Origin: Lacticaseibacillus parakribbianus
GTDB lineage: Bacteria; Bacillota; Bacilli; Lactobacillales; Lactobacillaceae
Assembly: GCF_025490915.1 (NCBI RefSeq)
Contig: NZ_JANQBA010000004.1
Span: forward strand, 62,001 to 126,000
DNA length: 64,000 bases
Direction of reading: 5' to 3'
Below, piece by piece: positions 63,013 through 64,000 of this stretch. Numbering within the stretch: the first letter of the stretch is position 1; every line of letters begins with the position of its first letter. A model generated the notes under the pieces. That model saw only the letters and a list, made by a program, of their open reading frames with translations, was not told the DNA's origin and did not search any database. The position numbers were made by a program, and so were the translations under genes.

Positions 63013-63846
63013 TCAGGTCAGGCTACCGCCGTGAACCTCCGTGGCCTCGGTGACCAGCACGAAGGCGTGGGGGTCGAGTTGGTGGATGCGATCGAGCAGC
63101 TGCTGGTAATCGCTTTGCTCCACCACCACCATCAGCATCTCGCGCGGTTCGCCGGAGTGGCCGCCGATCACCTGGTGGATAGTCAAGCCGTGGTCGCTCA
63201 CGGCCAAGGCGGCCTCAAGCTGCGGCAGCGCGGTGTTGCTCATCACGTACACCGCCTTTTTGCGGTCCAGGCCGGTTTCGACGTAATTCATCACAAGCGA
63301 GGTCAGGCCGACGGCAAACATCGCCAGCACGAAGGCCTCAAAGCCCGACACCGGAATATTGAACAGGCAGACCACCATGTCGACCAAAAACAGCCCGACG
63401 GCCGGCTTCATCTTGAAGTACTTCTGCAGGATCATCGGCGGCACCGTGGTTCCCCCGCTCGAGGCGTTGAGCCGGTAATTGACGGCGACCCCGATGGCAA
63501 ATATCACCGACCCGACGATCACGGCCAGCAGCCGGTCCTTGACCACCAGCGCTTGCGGCGTCAACGCCAAAAGCACCGGCAAGGCCAGGCTGCCAAACAG
63601 GATGCGCCGCGTGGTCGCGCGGTCCAGGAAGAACCAGGCCAACACCAGCATCGCGAGGTTGACGACCAAGGTGGTCAGCCCGACGCTGACGCCAAAGCCC
63701 TCCTGCACCAGAATCGCGATCCCGGTCGCGCCGCCCGGGGCCACGCCGTGCGGGGCGTAAAACAAGTTGATGGCAATGGCAATCAGCTCCAACGCGAGAA
63801 TCATCAACGCGCCACGGACCCACCACCGGTTGAGATATTTTGACAT
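63013..63846 (-). CDS. YitT-family membrane protein (DUF161 and DUF2179)
   Basis: A 277-residue protein with five predicted membrane segments (about 11-165) of the DUF161/YitT type, such as GVAPGGATGIAILVQEGFGV and NYRLNASSGGTTVPPMIL. A C-terminal cytoplasmic DUF2179 domain (about 195-272) follows (YVMSNTALPQLEAAL, EPREMLMVVVEQSDYQQLL). The family is common in Firmicutes and its function is not established. AAGGAG lies 6 bp before the ATG at 63846. An extended -10 (TGCTATAAT, TATAAT 63884-63879) lies upstream. Confidence 0.87.
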   Translation of the reverse strand: MSKYLNRWWVRGALMILALELIAIAINLFYAPHGVAPGGATGIAILVQEGFGVSVGLTTLVVNLAMLVLAWFFLDRATTRRILFGSLALPVLLALTPQALVVKDRLLAVIVGSVIFAIGVAVNYRLNASSGGTTVPPMILQKYFKMKPAVGLFLVDMVVCLFNIPVSGFEAFVLAMFAVGLTSLVMNYVETGLDRKKAVYVMSNTALPQLEAALAVSDHGLTIHQVIGGHSGEPREMLMVVVEQSDYQQLLDRIHQLDPHAFVLVTEATEVHGGSLT

Positions 63847-63878
63847 TGCAGGCTCCTTTTCTTTAACATTATAAGTAG

Positions 63879-63887
63879 ATTATAGCA
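63879..63887 (-). promoter_or_regulatory. promoter of the YitT-family gene
   Basis: TGCTATAAT is an extended -10 on the minus strand (TATAAT 63884-63879). A second TATAAT lies at 63873-63868. Confidence 0.55.
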
Positions 63888-63950
63888 TACCGCGTTTACT
63901 GAACTGTACCAGCGCCTGCCTGCCGTCGCCACCGTTTCGCGCAAAAAGTG

Positions 63951-63979
63951 TTGCAATCGATTTCATTGTGTGATACATT
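63951..63979 (+). promoter_or_regulatory. promoter with cre-like site of a gene beyond the window
   Basis: TTGCAA (63951-63956), 17-bp spacer, TACATT (63974-63979) on the plus strand. TGCAATCGATTTCA (63952-63965) matches the cre consensus with one mismatch and covers the -35 and spacer. The gene it serves lies beyond 64000; catabolite control of a sugar gene is likely. Confidence 0.55.
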
Positions 63980-64000
63980 TTAAGCGTGATAATTGACCAC

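Overview
The window looks like a chromosomal segment of a high-GC member of the Lactobacillaceae (or a close low-GC-Gram-positive relative with unusually GC-rich DNA). Evidence: Gram-positive style ribosome binding sites (GGAGG) and TTGNNN-17-TATAAT promoters, a tyrosine T-box leader in front of tyrS, near-consensus CcpA cre sites, a perfect WalR box, and families common in lactobacilli (DUF4811 next to an MFS exporter, DUF6681-like protein, D-2-hydroxyacid dehydrogenase, an AEC-family permease next to a CitA/DcuS-type two-component system, glgBCDAP operon). No prophage, transposase, rRNA, tRNA or CRISPR array was seen; most genes lie on the minus strand. The species is not identified.

Layout. 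1-8 kb: single genes and small operons: XRE regulator, double-GNAT acetyltransferase, methyltransferase, a bacterial-type PARG, a CorC/HlyC-type membrane protein, a GntR/DUF5808/DUF1648 operon and a 2'-5' RNA ligase-like protein, with a structured intergenic stretch at 2.78-3.19 kb. 8-20 kb: transport and envelope stress: MFS exporter plus DUF4811, PadR plus DUF4097 protein, a MacB-like ABC pair, a double-length Rgg-like regulator with a DUF6440 protein, and a BceAB-like ABC pair. 20-25.5 kb: D-serine dehydratase flanked by two paralogous amino acid permeases, each with a matching promoter and a short leader peptide sharing RNKAP. 25.5-31.2 kb: YdeI-like protein, AI-2E-family and MATE transporters, and hflX behind an attenuator with its own leader peptide. 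31.2-36 kb: glutamine-type ABC transporter, DUF6681-like protein and a Thr/Gly/Asp-rich membrane-anchored protein. 36.2-36.87 kb: a protein-free, hairpin-rich stretch with a good promoter, read here as a large noncoding RNA. 37.2-41.7 kb: organic acid permease, D-2-hydroxyacid dehydrogenase and a two-component system. 41.8-50.6 kb: Fur-family regulator, guanylate-kinase-like protein, WalR-box NlpC/P60 hydrolase, tyrS, and a five-gene operon with two ABC-2 transporters around a GntR regulator. 50.7-53.7 kb: two VIT-family metal transporters, apbE, an ArsR-type regulator. 53.9-62.7 kb: glycogen operon glgB-C-D-A-P under a cre-controlled promoter, then a YitT-family gene.

The most unusual content is not protein coding. 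A family of ~120-nt intergenic repeats occurs at three loci (15.3, 35.2 and 60.15-60.75 kb; eight full and three partial copies). Each unit folds into one long nested hairpin whose stem sequences change in a compensated way between copies. In the glycogen operon five units stand in tandem (an exact 241-bp A-B dimer repeated twice, plus one more) between glgB and glgC. Together with the ~615-nt RNA candidate, the paired leader peptides and the attenuators of dsdA and hflX, the window suggests heavy use of RNA-level control. All family names come from reading the sequence; no database search was run.
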